IMG/VR virus record: IMGVR_UViG_3300048922_000467
Coordinates: 1-64,000 of that record
Length of the DNA: 64,000 nucleotides
Reading direction: 5' to 3' (one strand)
DNA from: a virus
In this document: one piece after another, positions 24,521 through 32,194 of the stretch
Numbering within the stretch: position 1 is the first letter of the stretch
Layout of the letters: every line of letters starts with the position of its first letter
Notes under the pieces: generated by a model
The model's input: the letters and a program-made list of their open reading frames with translations, nothing else
Databases searched by the model: none
What the model was told of the DNA's origin: nothing
Translations under genes and position numbers: made by a program

Positions 24521-25812
24521 AGCCAGAATGGCGTCTGAGCGCAAATCAAAAGCGTGTGTACGCCTTGGTCGACTGCAATTCATTCTACGCAAGCTGTGAG
24601 CGGCACCCCCTTTGGCGCCCTGATCTTGCTGGGCTGCCGATAGTGGTGCTGTCGAACAACGATGGTTGCGTGATTGCTCGCTCCAAGGAAGCTAAGACCT
24701 TGGGGTACAAGATGGGTGACCCGTACTTCAAGATCCGCGACCAACTCGCCAACCAGGGCGTCCACGTATTCAGTTCGAACTACACGCTGTATGACGATCT
24801 CAGTAGCCGCGTGATGCTCACCCTGGCCGACTTCGCGAGCGAGCTGGAGGTGTATTCGATTGACGAAATGTTCCTCGATCTGACGGGCATGCGGGGCTAT
24901 CAGGTGATGGCCGAAGAGATGAAGGAGCGCGTGTTTCGATGGACTGGAATTCCCGTTGGCGTTGGGATCTCTACGACCAAGACCCTGGCGAAGCTCTCAA
25001 ACTGGGCTGCGAAAAACTGGAGAGGCCTTCCTGGTGTTGCAGTAGTACTTGACGATCAGCGGCACGAGCTGTTGCTCAAGCGTGCACCAATTGGGGAGGT
25101 TTGGGGGATCGGGCGTCGCTGGGCTGAGAAGCTGGAAGCCAAGGGCATCGTCACAGCCTGGCACTTGGCATGCGCGGACAACGAGGCTGTCGGTAGAGAG
25201 TTCAACGTCGTACTACAGCGGACTGCTCTAGAGCTCCGAGGCATCCCTTGCAATGATCTGGAGCTCCAGGCTCCGAAGAAAAAGCAAATCATCAGCTCAC
25301 GTGCGTTTGGAAGCCGGCAACAGGGGTGGAAACCAATTGAGCAGTCGATTGCCAGCTACGTTGCCCGCGCAGCTGAGAAACTCAGAGCTCAGGGGTCGGT
25401 TTGTCGGAAGATTGATGTTGGTCTCATTGTGAGGAAAGCCACGTCGGAGAGCTTCAGTGATGCGTACTCTTCAGCGACAGCCAGACTTCAGCAGCACACC
25501 GACGACACTCTCACGCTTCAAGGGGCGGCTGTTTCTTTGGCTAAGATAATCTTCGACGACAATGCAGTTTATGCAAAGTCCTCCGTGGCATTGAGCGAGA
25601 TCTGCCAGCCAGAAGACCTCACTACGGACATGTTCGCTGCTGCCAGCTCACAAAGCCCCAGAGCTAAGGTTCTCGATCAGATCAATGCCAAATTTGGCAA
25701 AGGCGCTCTGCGCTCAGCTACGACCATTGGCGACATGCAGTGGAGCATGCAACGTGGGCACCTGAGCCCTTACTACACTACGCGCCTGTCCGACCTGCCG
25801 AAGCTTCGGTAA
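24502..25812 (+). CDS. umuC: UmuC-like Y-family DNA polymerase V subunit
   Basis: 436 aa from the ATG at 24502, which overlaps umuD by 19 bp. Y-family polymerase motifs: ALVDCNSFYASCER with the first metal aspartate, YSIDEMFLDL with the second acidic pair, GVGISTTKTLAKLSNWAAK, then GIGRRWAEKL (helix-hairpin-helix) and a little-finger domain. Full length for UmuC/RumB. Allows synthesis across lesions, and raises mutation rate in stressed lysogens. Confidence 0.93.
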   Translation: MHAPVLKPEWRLSANQKRVYALVDCNSFYASCERHPLWRPDLAGLPIVVLSNNDGCVIARSKEAKTLGYKMGDPYFKIRDQLANQGVHVFSSNYTLYDDLSSRVMLTLADFASELEVYSIDEMFLDLTGMRGYQVMAEEMKERVFRWTGIPVGVGISTTKTLAKLSNWAAKNWRGLPGVAVVLDDQRHELLLKRAPIGEVWGIGRRWAEKLEAKGIVTAWHLACADNEAVGREFNVVLQRTALELRGIPCNDLELQAPKKKQIISSRAFGSRQQGWKPIEQSIASYVARAAEKLRAQGSVCRKIDVGLIVRKATSESFSDAYSSATARLQQHTDDTLTLQGAAVSLAKIIFDDNAVYAKSSVALSEICQPEDLTTDMFAAASSQSPRAKVLDQINAKFGKGALRSATTIGDMQWSMQRGHLSPYYTTRLSDLPKLR

Positions 25813-25813
25813 A

Positions 25814-25830
25814 GCGTTTCTCTTAACCAA
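25814..25830 (+). repeat. solo TTAACCAA arm, copy 1
   Basis: GCGTTTCTCTTAACCAA, identical to the complement of the right arm of element A, starts 2 bp after the umuC stop. A same-orientation partner is at 30157-30172. Confidence 0.7.
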
Positions 25831-25831
25831 A

Positions 25832-26518
25832 TCACTTGCCCAGGTCAGCCCCGATTAGATAGTCAATCGACTCAAACTTCCCGGCATCCATTAGCCGTTG
25901 ACGAAGTACCTGCATAAACTCTTTGTCATTCTTCAAAAACTTGTCGCACTCAGAATCAGTTTGGCACTCATCCAGAATATCGGCACGTTCCGGATTAACA
26001 ACGCGATAGCGGCGAATGAATTCCTCACGCTTCTTATCATGAAAGCTCTGAATAAGTGACTTCATACTTCCTCCATAGATCATATCTTTAAACTTACCCA
26101 TGTACCTAAGGGAAAATTTCATCAGGGCTAAGTCATTTCTAGCGGACAGGCCCCAGTAGTACTCATCTGCCGCATTTTCTTTGACAATGAGAATCTTGTC
26201 TAGTCTAGAAACAAAGCCCTGCACCCAGGCAATGCCAGCAATCTCATTCCCGAGCTCATGAAACAGCAGGTCTTCGTCAGCAATCGATTCAACCAAAGCC
26301 CAGACCTTATAAAATCCTCGCTCGCGATAATAACTCTCCGGCAACGCCAGGAAGTTTGAGTACAAAACAACAATCAGATCGCGCTCAGACCTGTATTCAA
26401 GGCGCTCATAGATTACATAGCCATCTTCCGCTCTGAGCAACACTGGGAATACCCATTGCAGATATCTAACAAGCGACAGTCGCATTCTCGCTCCCAGTGG
26501 CTTTTTGAACATAGTCAT
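25832..26518 (-). CDS. unknown three-gene operon, third gene
   Basis: 228 aa, helical, charged, no signal or membrane segment beyond an aromatic stretch near residue 20 (YLQWVFPVLL). Its reading overlaps the end of the second gene by 53 bp, or about 20 bp if a later ATG is used. Contains DILDECQTDSECDKFL with two cysteines. Not recognised. Confidence 0.6.
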   Translation of the reverse strand: MTMFKKPLGARMRLSLVRYLQWVFPVLLRAEDGYVIYERLEYRSERDLIVVLYSNFLALPESYYRERGFYKVWALVESIADEDLLFHELGNEIAGIAWVQGFVSRLDKILIVKENAADEYYWGLSARNDLALMKFSLRYMGKFKDMIYGGSMKSLIQSFHDKKREEFIRRYRVVNPERADILDECQTDSECDKFLKNDKEFMQVLRQRLMDAGKFESIDYLIGADLGK

Positions 26519-26879
26519 TCAGGGCGCTGCAGGCTGCGTCGACATCGCTATTCTTAAGAGACCAGTAGGCTTTGGCCATAATTGCATCCAGGGCTTCATT
26601 GCGACCCAAGTCTTCAAAGAAAACTGTGTGTAGCAGATGCCAAAGAAACTCAACATCATCAATGTTTTTTTGCTCATCCGAAATACTGTGAGCGATGCTA
26701 CTGAGGCATTCAAATTCCCAATCCACATGAACTGTCGTCTCAGAGAACGAGTAAACCTGAGCGACATAATCAAAGAACTCAATGAAAGTGGCAAACTCGC
26801 ACTCATCGAAGTAGTATTTACTACCATCGAAACGGATCGTGGCTGGAGAACAGAATTTGATGATGTTTTGCAGGTACAT
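26466..26879 (-). CDS. unknown three-gene operon, second gene
   Basis: 137 aa, acidic. The start region overlaps the stop of the first gene (ATG at 26882 or 26879). N-terminal half has aromatic-rich strands (FIEFFDYVAQVYSF), C-terminal half resembles an alpha-helical repeat with AYWSLKNSDVDAACSALNDYV. Not recognised. Tight overlaps with both neighbours argue for a complex of three proteins. Confidence 0.6.
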   Translation of the reverse strand: MYLQNIIKFCSPATIRFDGSKYYFDECEFATFIEFFDYVAQVYSFSETTVHVDWEFECLSSIAHSISDEQKNIDDVEFLWHLLHTVFFEDLGRNEALDAIMAKAYWSLKNSDVDAACSALNDYVQKATGSENATVAC

Positions 26880-27694
26880 CATAAGCCCAGCTCCGAGCCA
26901 AACATATATTCCCGCTGCTCAGCGCTCATCATTGCCATTCTGCCACGAAGAAAACCCATGTCCCCACTTAATAGTCGACGTAGCTCATCCTCACTTTCAC
27001 AAATCGAATACAGGTGATAAGCGTGAGGCCTGTCCAACTGAAGCTCTTTTATGATTAAAGGATGCATCAAATCAAAGATATCGTCATAGGCCTTTTTCTT
27101 ATCGATACCCAGACTCAACAGATCAGCAGAAAATCTTTCCCCGACATCCGCACTAGCATGAGCCGACTCATAATTCCCCGAAAGAATGCCAGCGATACAT
27201 TTAACCTGAGAAGTCCTGGAGGAATCGCTATCTCGCTCAGTAGTTAGGTATGTGAGCCAAAGCCTTCGAAGATGATCAAGCCTCTCTTCCCTAAGCATCC
27301 CTAAAAACCTGGAAACAAAGTCATTGGGACTGGTGGCGTTGAGAGCCGCAGTTGCGAACATGGGAGTAAAACTAAGAACAGGGCCATTCCAGATCTTGAA
27401 TTTAAAGCTCACAATAACTGCGACTTCAAGAAGCGAAGAGCAGTAACGATCTACAACACCATCTACTGTTTTCAATTTCAGCAGGTAATGACCACCCTGA
27501 AAGCTAAAGCCCCCGGTCATCGAGAATCTATCGTAGTCCCCAATTTGCTCGTTCAAGACTCGCTCAAGGAATTCGTGGCTCTCAGCCGAAATCCCCATCA
27601 GCCCCCTGGCTTTGGTAAACCATCTCCACGCCGCGACTTTTGGCTTCAAAAGCTTGAGTAGTAGCCTGTCTTTCGGAGTGATGAAGGTAAGCAT
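26879..27694 (-). CDS. unknown three-gene operon, first gene
   Basis: 271 aa. Residues 60-140 alternate strand-like hydrophobic stretches (GGHYLLKLK, LLEVAVIVSFKF), followed by helices (DFVSRFLGMLREERLDHLRRLWLTYL). No recognisable catalytic motif. Upstream on the minus strand are TTGCCAAT-CTGTCAAT and a CCATGATAT motif shared with other prophage promoters, so the operon probably has its own regulated promoter. Function unknown; cargo location makes phage exclusion one possibility. Confidence 0.6.
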   Translation of the reverse strand: MLTFITPKDRLLLKLLKPKVAAWRWFTKARGLMGISAESHEFLERVLNEQIGDYDRFSMTGGFSFQGGHYLLKLKTVDGVVDRYCSSLLEVAVIVSFKFKIWNGPVLSFTPMFATAALNATSPNDFVSRFLGMLREERLDHLRRLWLTYLTTERDSDSSRTSQVKCIAGILSGNYESAHASADVGERFSADLLSLGIDKKKAYDDIFDLMHPLIIKELQLDRPHAYHLYSICESEDELRRLLSGDMGFLRGRMAMMSAEQREYMFGSELGL

Positions 27695-27699
27695 GACCA

Positions 27700-27736
27700 G
27701 CTCTCAATATCATGGCAGTTATTGACAGATTGGCAA
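27700..27736 (-). promoter_or_regulatory. promoter/operator region of the three-gene operon
   Basis: Minus strand: TTGCCAATCTGTCAAT (27721-27736) then AATAACTGCCATGATATTGA. The first block recurs at 43877 and 46266, the second at 23984, 46138 and 47779, all upstream of genes. A -35 TTGCCA with -10 TGATAT at 18 bp is possible. Confidence 0.5.
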
Positions 27737-27791
27737 TGGAGGGTAGGAATGTCAAGGGCCCAGCGGGGTGCCAGGCCATGGGGTGTGGGGG

Positions 27792-28067
27792 CTAGGCGGT
27801 TTTCAGGCGCTCCAGGCGTTCCTGGGCAATCCGGGCAAGGCAGGCATGAAACTCAGCCAGGCAAGCAGCGGCGCACTGCTGTTGCCATTTTGGGAGCTGC
27901 TTGAGATCAGGGCGATCAGCGGGTTTTCGAGTGTCTTGCTGAGCAAGTCTGAAGCACTCGTCTACACAAAAATCCTCGACCTTGGGAGCAACCTGAAAAA
28001 GGAAGTATGTGCCGGACGAATACTCAATTGCGGCCTTGGCGTCTGCGTAAATTTTGGTGATGTTCAT
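27792..28067 (-). CDS. small cysteine-rich hypothetical protein
   Basis: 91 aa from the ATG at 28067. Two Cys pairs, FCVDEC and QCAAAC, with a further Cys near residue 75, in a helical protein; a metal site or disulfides are possible. It has its own leader with the GTGTTGCG...TTTTGCTC motif shared with the replication genes. The longer reading upstream crosses that leader and is unlikely. Confidence 0.6.
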   Translation of the reverse strand: MNITKIYADAKAAIEYSSGTYFLFQVAPKVEDFCVDECFRLAQQDTRKPADRPDLKQLPKWQQQCAAACLAEFHACLARIAQERLERLKTA

Positions 28068-28099
28068 GAAGCGCTCTCTTATTGTTATGCCCTTGCATA

Positions 28100-28138
28100 C
28101 TGTCACTATGCAGGTGGAGCAAAAGAGAGCGCAACACT
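28100..28138 (-). promoter_or_regulatory. GTGTTGC/TTTTGCTC leader motif (copy 1)
   Basis: Minus strand: GTGTTGCG-N5-TTTTGCTC, upstream of the cysteine-rich gene. The same arrangement precedes the endonuclease I-like gene (38330-38365), the helicase (40690-40718) and the primase (41054-41078). Confidence 0.5.
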
Positions 28139-28836
28139 TAATATGAGCCTTCTGCGCGCCAATTGAGGAACCGACACACACCCTCTATATCTGGATAAAT
28201 AGACTTTGAGGTAACACCGCAGCGCTCCAGGGTCATCAGGAAATCGACCTTGTCCTTACCCGCAATCACATACTCCTTCAGATACTTTTTGACTTCAGGG
28301 TTTCGTTCCAGGGGGACGAACTTCCCAGACTTTTCAGAAAACCTGTGGGCAGTAAAGTAGCCAGACTGCGCGATAATCCTATCGTTGCTAAGATTTGGGT
28401 TAATCACCCTGGTCTTTCGTTGGCTGAAGGGACTACCTTTGAGTGATGGCAGCATTAGCGAATGAGCTTCTAGTGTGTAGACATAGCAGTCATCCGTTCC
28501 CCTGGAGCTACAAGCAAAGTAGATTGCAGCCAGGGCATTCGAAGTCCAGTCCAACAGCCTGGTTTTCATTCCAAAATGCTGAGCAAGAACGAGCATATCC
28601 CAATCATTGTCAATGTCGACATAGCTGGGAATCATCGTCAGCCCGTGCCGCCTCAGATCAGCCAACATCGTTTTTTCGACTGCGGTTGTGTTGTTGGTGG
28701 GATCTTTCCGTGCGATACCAGGAAGCAGGTTGCCGCGTTTTGACTGCCCGCGAAACAGCACAGTCCCGCCCACCAGGTCATAACCGCTTAGACGATTGAG
28801 GAAATCCGGAACGTCCTTGATCGGAATTGAAGTCAT
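28138..28836 (-). CDS. FRG-domain protein
   Basis: 232 aa. FRG motifs are clear: VLFRGQ near residue 27, then VLAQHFGMKTRLLDWTSN followed by ALAAIYFACS at residues 82-110. FRG proteins are widespread in phages and islands and are suspected toxins or nucleic-acid-acting enzymes; their chemistry is not established. It begins 2 bp after the MvaT-like gene stop, so both come from one transcript. Confidence 0.85.
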   Translation of the reverse strand: MTSIPIKDVPDFLNRLSGYDLVGGTVLFRGQSKRGNLLPGIARKDPTNNTTAVEKTMLADLRRHGLTMIPSYVDIDNDWDMLVLAQHFGMKTRLLDWTSNALAAIYFACSSRGTDDCYVYTLEAHSLMLPSLKGSPFSQRKTRVINPNLSNDRIIAQSGYFTAHRFSEKSGKFVPLERNPEVKKYLKEYVIAGKDKVDFLMTLERCGVTSKSIYPDIEGVCRFLNWRAEGSY

Positions 28837-28838
28837 GA

Positions 28839-29219
28839 TTACGCCTGCAGCCAGCTTTCGACTTCCTGAGCCCCATGCTCCAATTTCCAGGCCTTCAAGG
28901 TGCTGTGATTACCGCCTTTCGTTTCGACGACTTCGTTTGTGTGCGGGTTCACATAGCGTTTAACTGCACGAGGCGCACGCGGCCCCTTACGCCCATCAAC
29001 CTTGCCACCCGCTGCAACCACAGAAGCCCCAGCAGCCTTGGGATCGAGGATGGCAATAACGTTGCGCAGAGACATGCCGTACTCCGCCAGCAGCTTGCGC
29101 AGTTTGTCTTCAAATTCCAGCTCCCTCTGCAGGGCTTCGCTGCCTTTGAGAGCTTCCAGGGCCTGAAGCTGTTCGGCGATCTGGCGCTCTAGGGCTCTGT
29201 ATTCTGCGGCTTTTGACAT
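28839..29219 (-). CDS. MvaT/MvaU-family H-NS-like protein
   Basis: 126 aa. N-terminal coiled coil (residues 1-60) with LEFEDKLRKLLAEYGMSLRNVIAILDP as in MvaT, a basic linker GRKGPRAPRAVKRY and the C-terminal DNA-binding block NPHTNEVVETKGGNHSTLKAWK. Pseudomonas MvaT proteins bind AT-rich DNA and silence acquired genes. A prophage copy could silence the prophage or poison host MvaT by mixed oligomers (inference). Strong promoter directly upstream. Confidence 0.93.
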   Translation of the reverse strand: MSKAAEYRALERQIAEQLQALEALKGSEALQRELEFEDKLRKLLAEYGMSLRNVIAILDPKAAGASVVAAGGKVDGRKGPRAPRAVKRYVNPHTNEVVETKGGNHSTLKAWKLEHGAQEVESWLQA

Positions 29220-29250
29220 TAGTGGTGCTCCGTTTTAGTAAATGCCATGA

Positions 29251-29278
29251 AATATACATAGGTTGTAGCCGCTGTCAA
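29251..29278 (-). promoter_or_regulatory. strong sigma70 promoter of the mvaT-like gene
   Basis: Minus strand: consensus -35 TTGACA, 16-bp spacer, -10 TATATT, followed by a GGAG ribosome site before the ATG. Expression in the lysogen is likely. Confidence 0.7.
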
Positions 29279-29330
29279 ATTCAAGCCATGACTACATATT
29301 GGACGAGCCGAGAATAGATTCATTCGGGCA

Positions 29331-29360
29331 TTGCCTTACTGTATGGGCATACAGTATATT
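29331..29360 (+). promoter_or_regulatory. SOS promoter with near-consensus LexA box
   Basis: TACTGTATGGGCATACAGTA (29337-29356), a CTG-N10-CAG dyad with matching outer bases, sits between -35 TTGCCT and -10 TATATT. LexA would block RNA polymerase directly. It drives two small genes to the right. Confidence 0.85.
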
Positions 29361-29398
29361 TAAGTCAGTAGCCAATAAAAACAACAAGAGAAAAAGAC

Positions 29399-29593
29399 AT
29401 GCAAGGCACGATCATTATCAAGAATGGCTTATTCAACAACGCCTTCGAAATTCGAGACTGCGAGATAACCCTTAGCGATACAGCGAGCGTCAGCGAAGAT
29501 TGCGATTCGAACAAGAAATATGCTGAATTGACATACCGAGGCGACTCATTTCTGCATAAGTGTGTTGAGGATGTGAAAGCGCGCTTCCAGTAG
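29399..29593 (+). CDS. SOS-controlled small hypothetical protein
   Basis: 64 aa, starts behind AAGAGAAAAAGAC. Beta-hairpin-like N-terminus GTIIIKNGLF, then a polar centre with three cysteines. No membrane segment. Not recognised. LexA control suggests a role during prophage induction or damage response. Confidence 0.65.
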   Translation: MQGTIIIKNGLFNNAFEIRDCEITLSDTASVSEDCDSNKKYAELTYRGDSFLHKCVEDVKARFQ

Positions 29594-29606
29594 CCATCAG
29601 ATCACA

Positions 29607-29630
29607 GAGAGGCTCACCCGCGAGCCTTTT
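29607..29630 (+). terminator. rho-independent terminator
   Basis: AGGCTC-ACCC-GCGAGCC-type stem followed by TTTTGTTTT, between the two SOS-region genes. It may leave only partial read-through to the second gene. Confidence 0.65.
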
Positions 29631-29674
29631 GTTTTCAAATCCACCTGCAGCACATAATAATAAGAGAGAAGACA

Positions 29675-30121
29675 GTGATCTACAGCATTCACAAGAACGC
29701 CAGCCTATTTCATATAGTCGTTAAAGGCCGAACGATGCTTCTGATGGAGCTTTTTATGGGCTCAGACCACCAACACAAACTTGGCAATGGTTATCGATTC
29801 ATGGTTGCTGCTAAGCGACTTTTGGGAGATGGCTGCCTGAAAACGATAGCCAGCAAAAGGGCTGAGGGCGGTGCTCTAGTGCCCTACAAGGATACGTATA
29901 AGTACGTGGGCTCAGGAGTCTATGAGTTTTACAACGAAGTTAATGAAGAGCTCGTCAGGGCCTTTTTTGACGATAGGATTGGCATGGATGACCTGCGTTG
30001 CATCAAAGGGGACTACTTAGCCGCCCACATCGTTAAGCAAATTGACAGCCAAATGCCTGGCTACAGGGAAAAGTACGCCATGCGAATGTCGAGAGGAGCC
30101 TTGGGCTGGGTTTTCGAATGA
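29675..30121 (+). CDS. hypothetical protein after the SOS gene
   Basis: 148 aa, GTG start behind AGAGAGAAGACA, preceded by a CAGCACATAATAATAAGAGAG leader much like that of the endonuclease I-like gene. Helical with a YKYVGSGVYEFYNEV centre. Not recognised. Ends just before a strong terminator. Confidence 0.6.
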   Translation: MIYSIHKNASLFHIVVKGRTMLLMELFMGSDHQHKLGNGYRFMVAAKRLLGDGCLKTIASKRAEGGALVPYKDTYKYVGSGVYEFYNEVNEELVRAFFDDRIGMDDLRCIKGDYLAAHIVKQIDSQMPGYREKYAMRMSRGALGWVFE

Positions 30122-30123
30122 GC

Positions 30124-30148
30124 ATGCCCCCGCCAGGGGGCTTTTTGT
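30124..30148 (+). terminator. rho-independent terminator
   Basis: GCCCCC-GCCA-GGGGGC stem followed by TTTTTGTTT, at the end of the rightward SOS-region genes. Confidence 0.85.
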
Positions 30149-30156
30149 TTACAAAC

Positions 30157-30172
30157 AGTTTTTCTTAACCAA
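30157..30172 (+). repeat. solo TTAACCAA arm, copy 2
   Basis: AGTTTTTCTTAACCAA, identical to the left arm of elements A and B, directly behind the terminator. Same orientation as the solo arm at 25814, so the two form direct repeats bracketing 4.3 kb. Confidence 0.7.
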
Positions 30173-30217
30173 AACACATGCGCAACCCAACCCTGCCTCA
30201 GGGCCGCATTTGAGTAT

Positions 30218-31105
30218 CTACTCCTTTTCTGCGGATCTTTTCTTTGCATCCTCCAGAATGCCGGGGACGTGCAATGCTACGAAAAGGAGAAAGGAGAAGG
30301 CTTTCATACTGTTTATTTCGGTGCCGTAGTCTGAAACCTCCCCATGCATGACCTGATGACGATTTAGGGCGTCAAAAACCTTACCAGTTTCGCGAACCTT
30401 TGCGTTACGGGCTCCCTGGCTTTTCAGGATATCGAGCTCATGTAACTCCAGCGCTGGAAGCAGACTGCCCATAGTTTTTGCGTCAGCACCAATTTGAGTA
30501 CTCAGCCATTGACTTCCCTTGATGAGATTCTGCCCTTTCACCTTGTCCATCGCTGAAGGGATGCCTGTCACTTCAGAAAAGATGCCATCTGCCTGAGCCA
30601 AGAATACAGGAATGCTCAGCGAGTAGCCGGCTGGAGCGAGGCTTCTGTGAGCGTTAATTGCCGCATGAATGGCAGTTGTGCGAGACGGATATTTTTCTGC
30701 CAGCAGCTCCGAGTAGTAGTCCCAATAATCGTTGTAGTAGGCCATCAATATTGTATCGATGTCACTAGCGCTCTTGGCTTCCCGAATGCTCTCCGTAAGC
30801 TCCATCACATCCTGAAATCCGCCTTGCCAGTTAAAAAACCAACCCTCACGGGAAGCTACTTTCATGGCTTGGCTTGAGGCCTCAGGGAAGCTCTCCAGGC
30901 GCTCCTGCACATGCTTCCAATCAACGCTAGCAACCCATTGGATCACTGGCGCAATCTGGGTGCCTATATCAGACAACCATTTGCCAAAAGACAGCAGGGA
31001 CTCCTGGATGTGAGGGGCGTGCTTTTGGAGTGCCTGAGCCAATACCTCCGCAATCCGCTGATTTTGGAGGTTTATGGCTTCATCGATGACATTTTTCTCG
31101 GGCAT
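30218..31105 (-). CDS. HEPN-motif protein, possible abortive-infection RNase
   Basis: 295 aa from the ATG at 31105 (GGTGAG ribosome site). C-terminal LNRHQVMHGEVSDYGTEINS shows R-x4-H, the catalytic pattern of HEPN RNases, followed by a hydrophobic helix AFSFLLFVALHV. The N-terminal 200 residues are helical and not assigned. HEPN proteins commonly act in toxin-antitoxin and abortive infection systems; the partner, if any, is not obvious. Confidence 0.65.
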   Translation of the reverse strand: MPEKNVIDEAINLQNQRIAEVLAQALQKHAPHIQESLLSFGKWLSDIGTQIAPVIQWVASVDWKHVQERLESFPEASSQAMKVASREGWFFNWQGGFQDVMELTESIREAKSASDIDTILMAYYNDYWDYYSELLAEKYPSRTTAIHAAINAHRSLAPAGYSLSIPVFLAQADGIFSEVTGIPSAMDKVKGQNLIKGSQWLSTQIGADAKTMGSLLPALELHELDILKSQGARNAKVRETGKVFDALNRHQVMHGEVSDYGTEINSMKAFSFLLFVALHVPGILEDAKKRSAEKE

Positions 31106-31117
31106 GAGGGCGCTCAC

Positions 31118-31240
31118 CTACCTGGCGGGGCCTTTATTTAGCCACAACCAGTCGCCGCAGGCGATGAGCTCGCATTTCTCGCTACAGATACCCCAGGCCG
31201 CAGCTGGATCAACATGCAAAGCCTGGGGCCTGTGCTGCAC
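31118..31240 (-). CDS. small CxxxC protein, tentative
   Basis: 40 aa from a GTG at 31240 with ICSEKC and IACGDWLWLN. The stop abuts the GTG of the HEPN gene. Composition looks like a genuine small phage protein, but the start is weak and a stop lies shortly upstream in frame. Confidence 0.4.
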   Translation of the reverse strand: MQHRPQALHVDPAAAWGICSEKCELIACGDWLWLNKGPAR

Positions 31241-31340
31241 GATTTTGCAGTCAAAAAGCTTTTTGAAAGTCTACCGCGCTGACCAGGGCAAGGAGCACCT
31301 GGCCTGGGTTTCTGAGCTCGGGCTGGCGGGGGATCTGGGG

Positions 31341-32090
31341 CTATGATGCCTGGCGCTGCATCCAATAGATCGACGCCTCAACAACTTCCAGAACTCGAAG
31401 CTTGAGCGTCTGTTCCATCAAGTTCATGTCTCGTTTGTACTTTTCAAAAGTAGCTACGCATGCTGGATCAAGGCGCTGCTGCTCGCTCAGCTCGTTGCCG
31501 AGGTTTTCAGGGAATGGGTGCAAGGGCCATGAACCATACTGATCTGCCAGCAGCCGCACTTTGTCTGTGAGAACCAGCCAGTCGAGCGCATGGTCAGGTG
31601 ATATTGACGCTGCCAACGTAAGGCCGTGCTGGAAATCCGGATACCTGGAGTGAGCGGTTTCCATTGCAAATTTGAGCTTGAGAATTTGAGCCCCCGTAAC
31701 AATCGAGCTCTTGTGGGCCTTCAAGTTGTCCAGAGCCAGGATGGATGGGTCGATCGATGTGATCGGTGTTTCGTGACCGAAAACCCGAGTGCGCTCGTAG
31801 GCGTCAATGACGGAGGCTAGGATCAGATTCAAAGGCGTTAGCGTCAGCGTCTCCCTTCGGTAGCTGGGTATGAGCTCGATCACTACATAGAACACATACG
31901 CAGAAAACAGCCCGACAAGAAGGTCACTGCTGACACTACCGGTGGCCTCGGCAGAGAGAAAGGCAGCAATCTTGCCCCCTTTCAGCCAGGGCCAAACCTC
32001 CAGCTGGAGGTTGATCAGGATGATGAGACCCAGAACAGTGAGAGCAGCTGCTAGTAGCCACTTTTCCCTCGTTTCACGCCATACCCACAT
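31341..32090 (-). CDS. two-helix membrane protein of unknown function
   Basis: 249 aa from the ATG at 32090 (GGGAG ribosome site). Membrane helices near residues 12-29 and 56-75, then a helical cytoplasmic part with a histidine-rich loop and C-terminal coiled segment. Lies between two HEPN genes. Superinfection-exclusion proteins often have this layout, but there is no direct evidence. Confidence 0.6.
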   Translation of the reverse strand: MWVWRETREKWLLAAALTVLGLIILINLQLEVWPWLKGGKIAAFLSAEATGSVSSDLLVGLFSAYVFYVVIELIPSYRRETLTLTPLNLILASVIDAYERTRVFGHETPITSIDPSILALDNLKAHKSSIVTGAQILKLKFAMETAHSRYPDFQHGLTLAASISPDHALDWLVLTDKVRLLADQYGSWPLHPFPENLGNELSEQQRLDPACVATFEKYKRDMNLMEQTLKLRVLEVVEASIYWMQRQAS

Positions 32091-32132
32091 GACCCAACTC
32101 TCCCTGAAATCCGGCAAGGATACCGGCAGGGA

Positions 32133-32149
32133 GGCCGTTTGACATCAAA
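32133..32149 (-). repeat. TTTGACATCAAA repeat, copy 1
   Basis: GGCCGTTTGACATCAAA; 16 of 17 bases equal the copy at 33185-33201 in the same orientation. The two flank the Abi-like gene, and each lies upstream of a leftward gene. Confidence 0.6.
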
Positions 32150-32194
32150 ACATGGCGTGGCCCATCTCTCCTGCGAGCGACGGCTCACAGGACA

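Noticed and set aside
31138-31365. 75-codon minus-strand ORF
   Set aside because: Pro/Arg-rich shadow composition; the alternative frame with ICSEKC is more protein-like.
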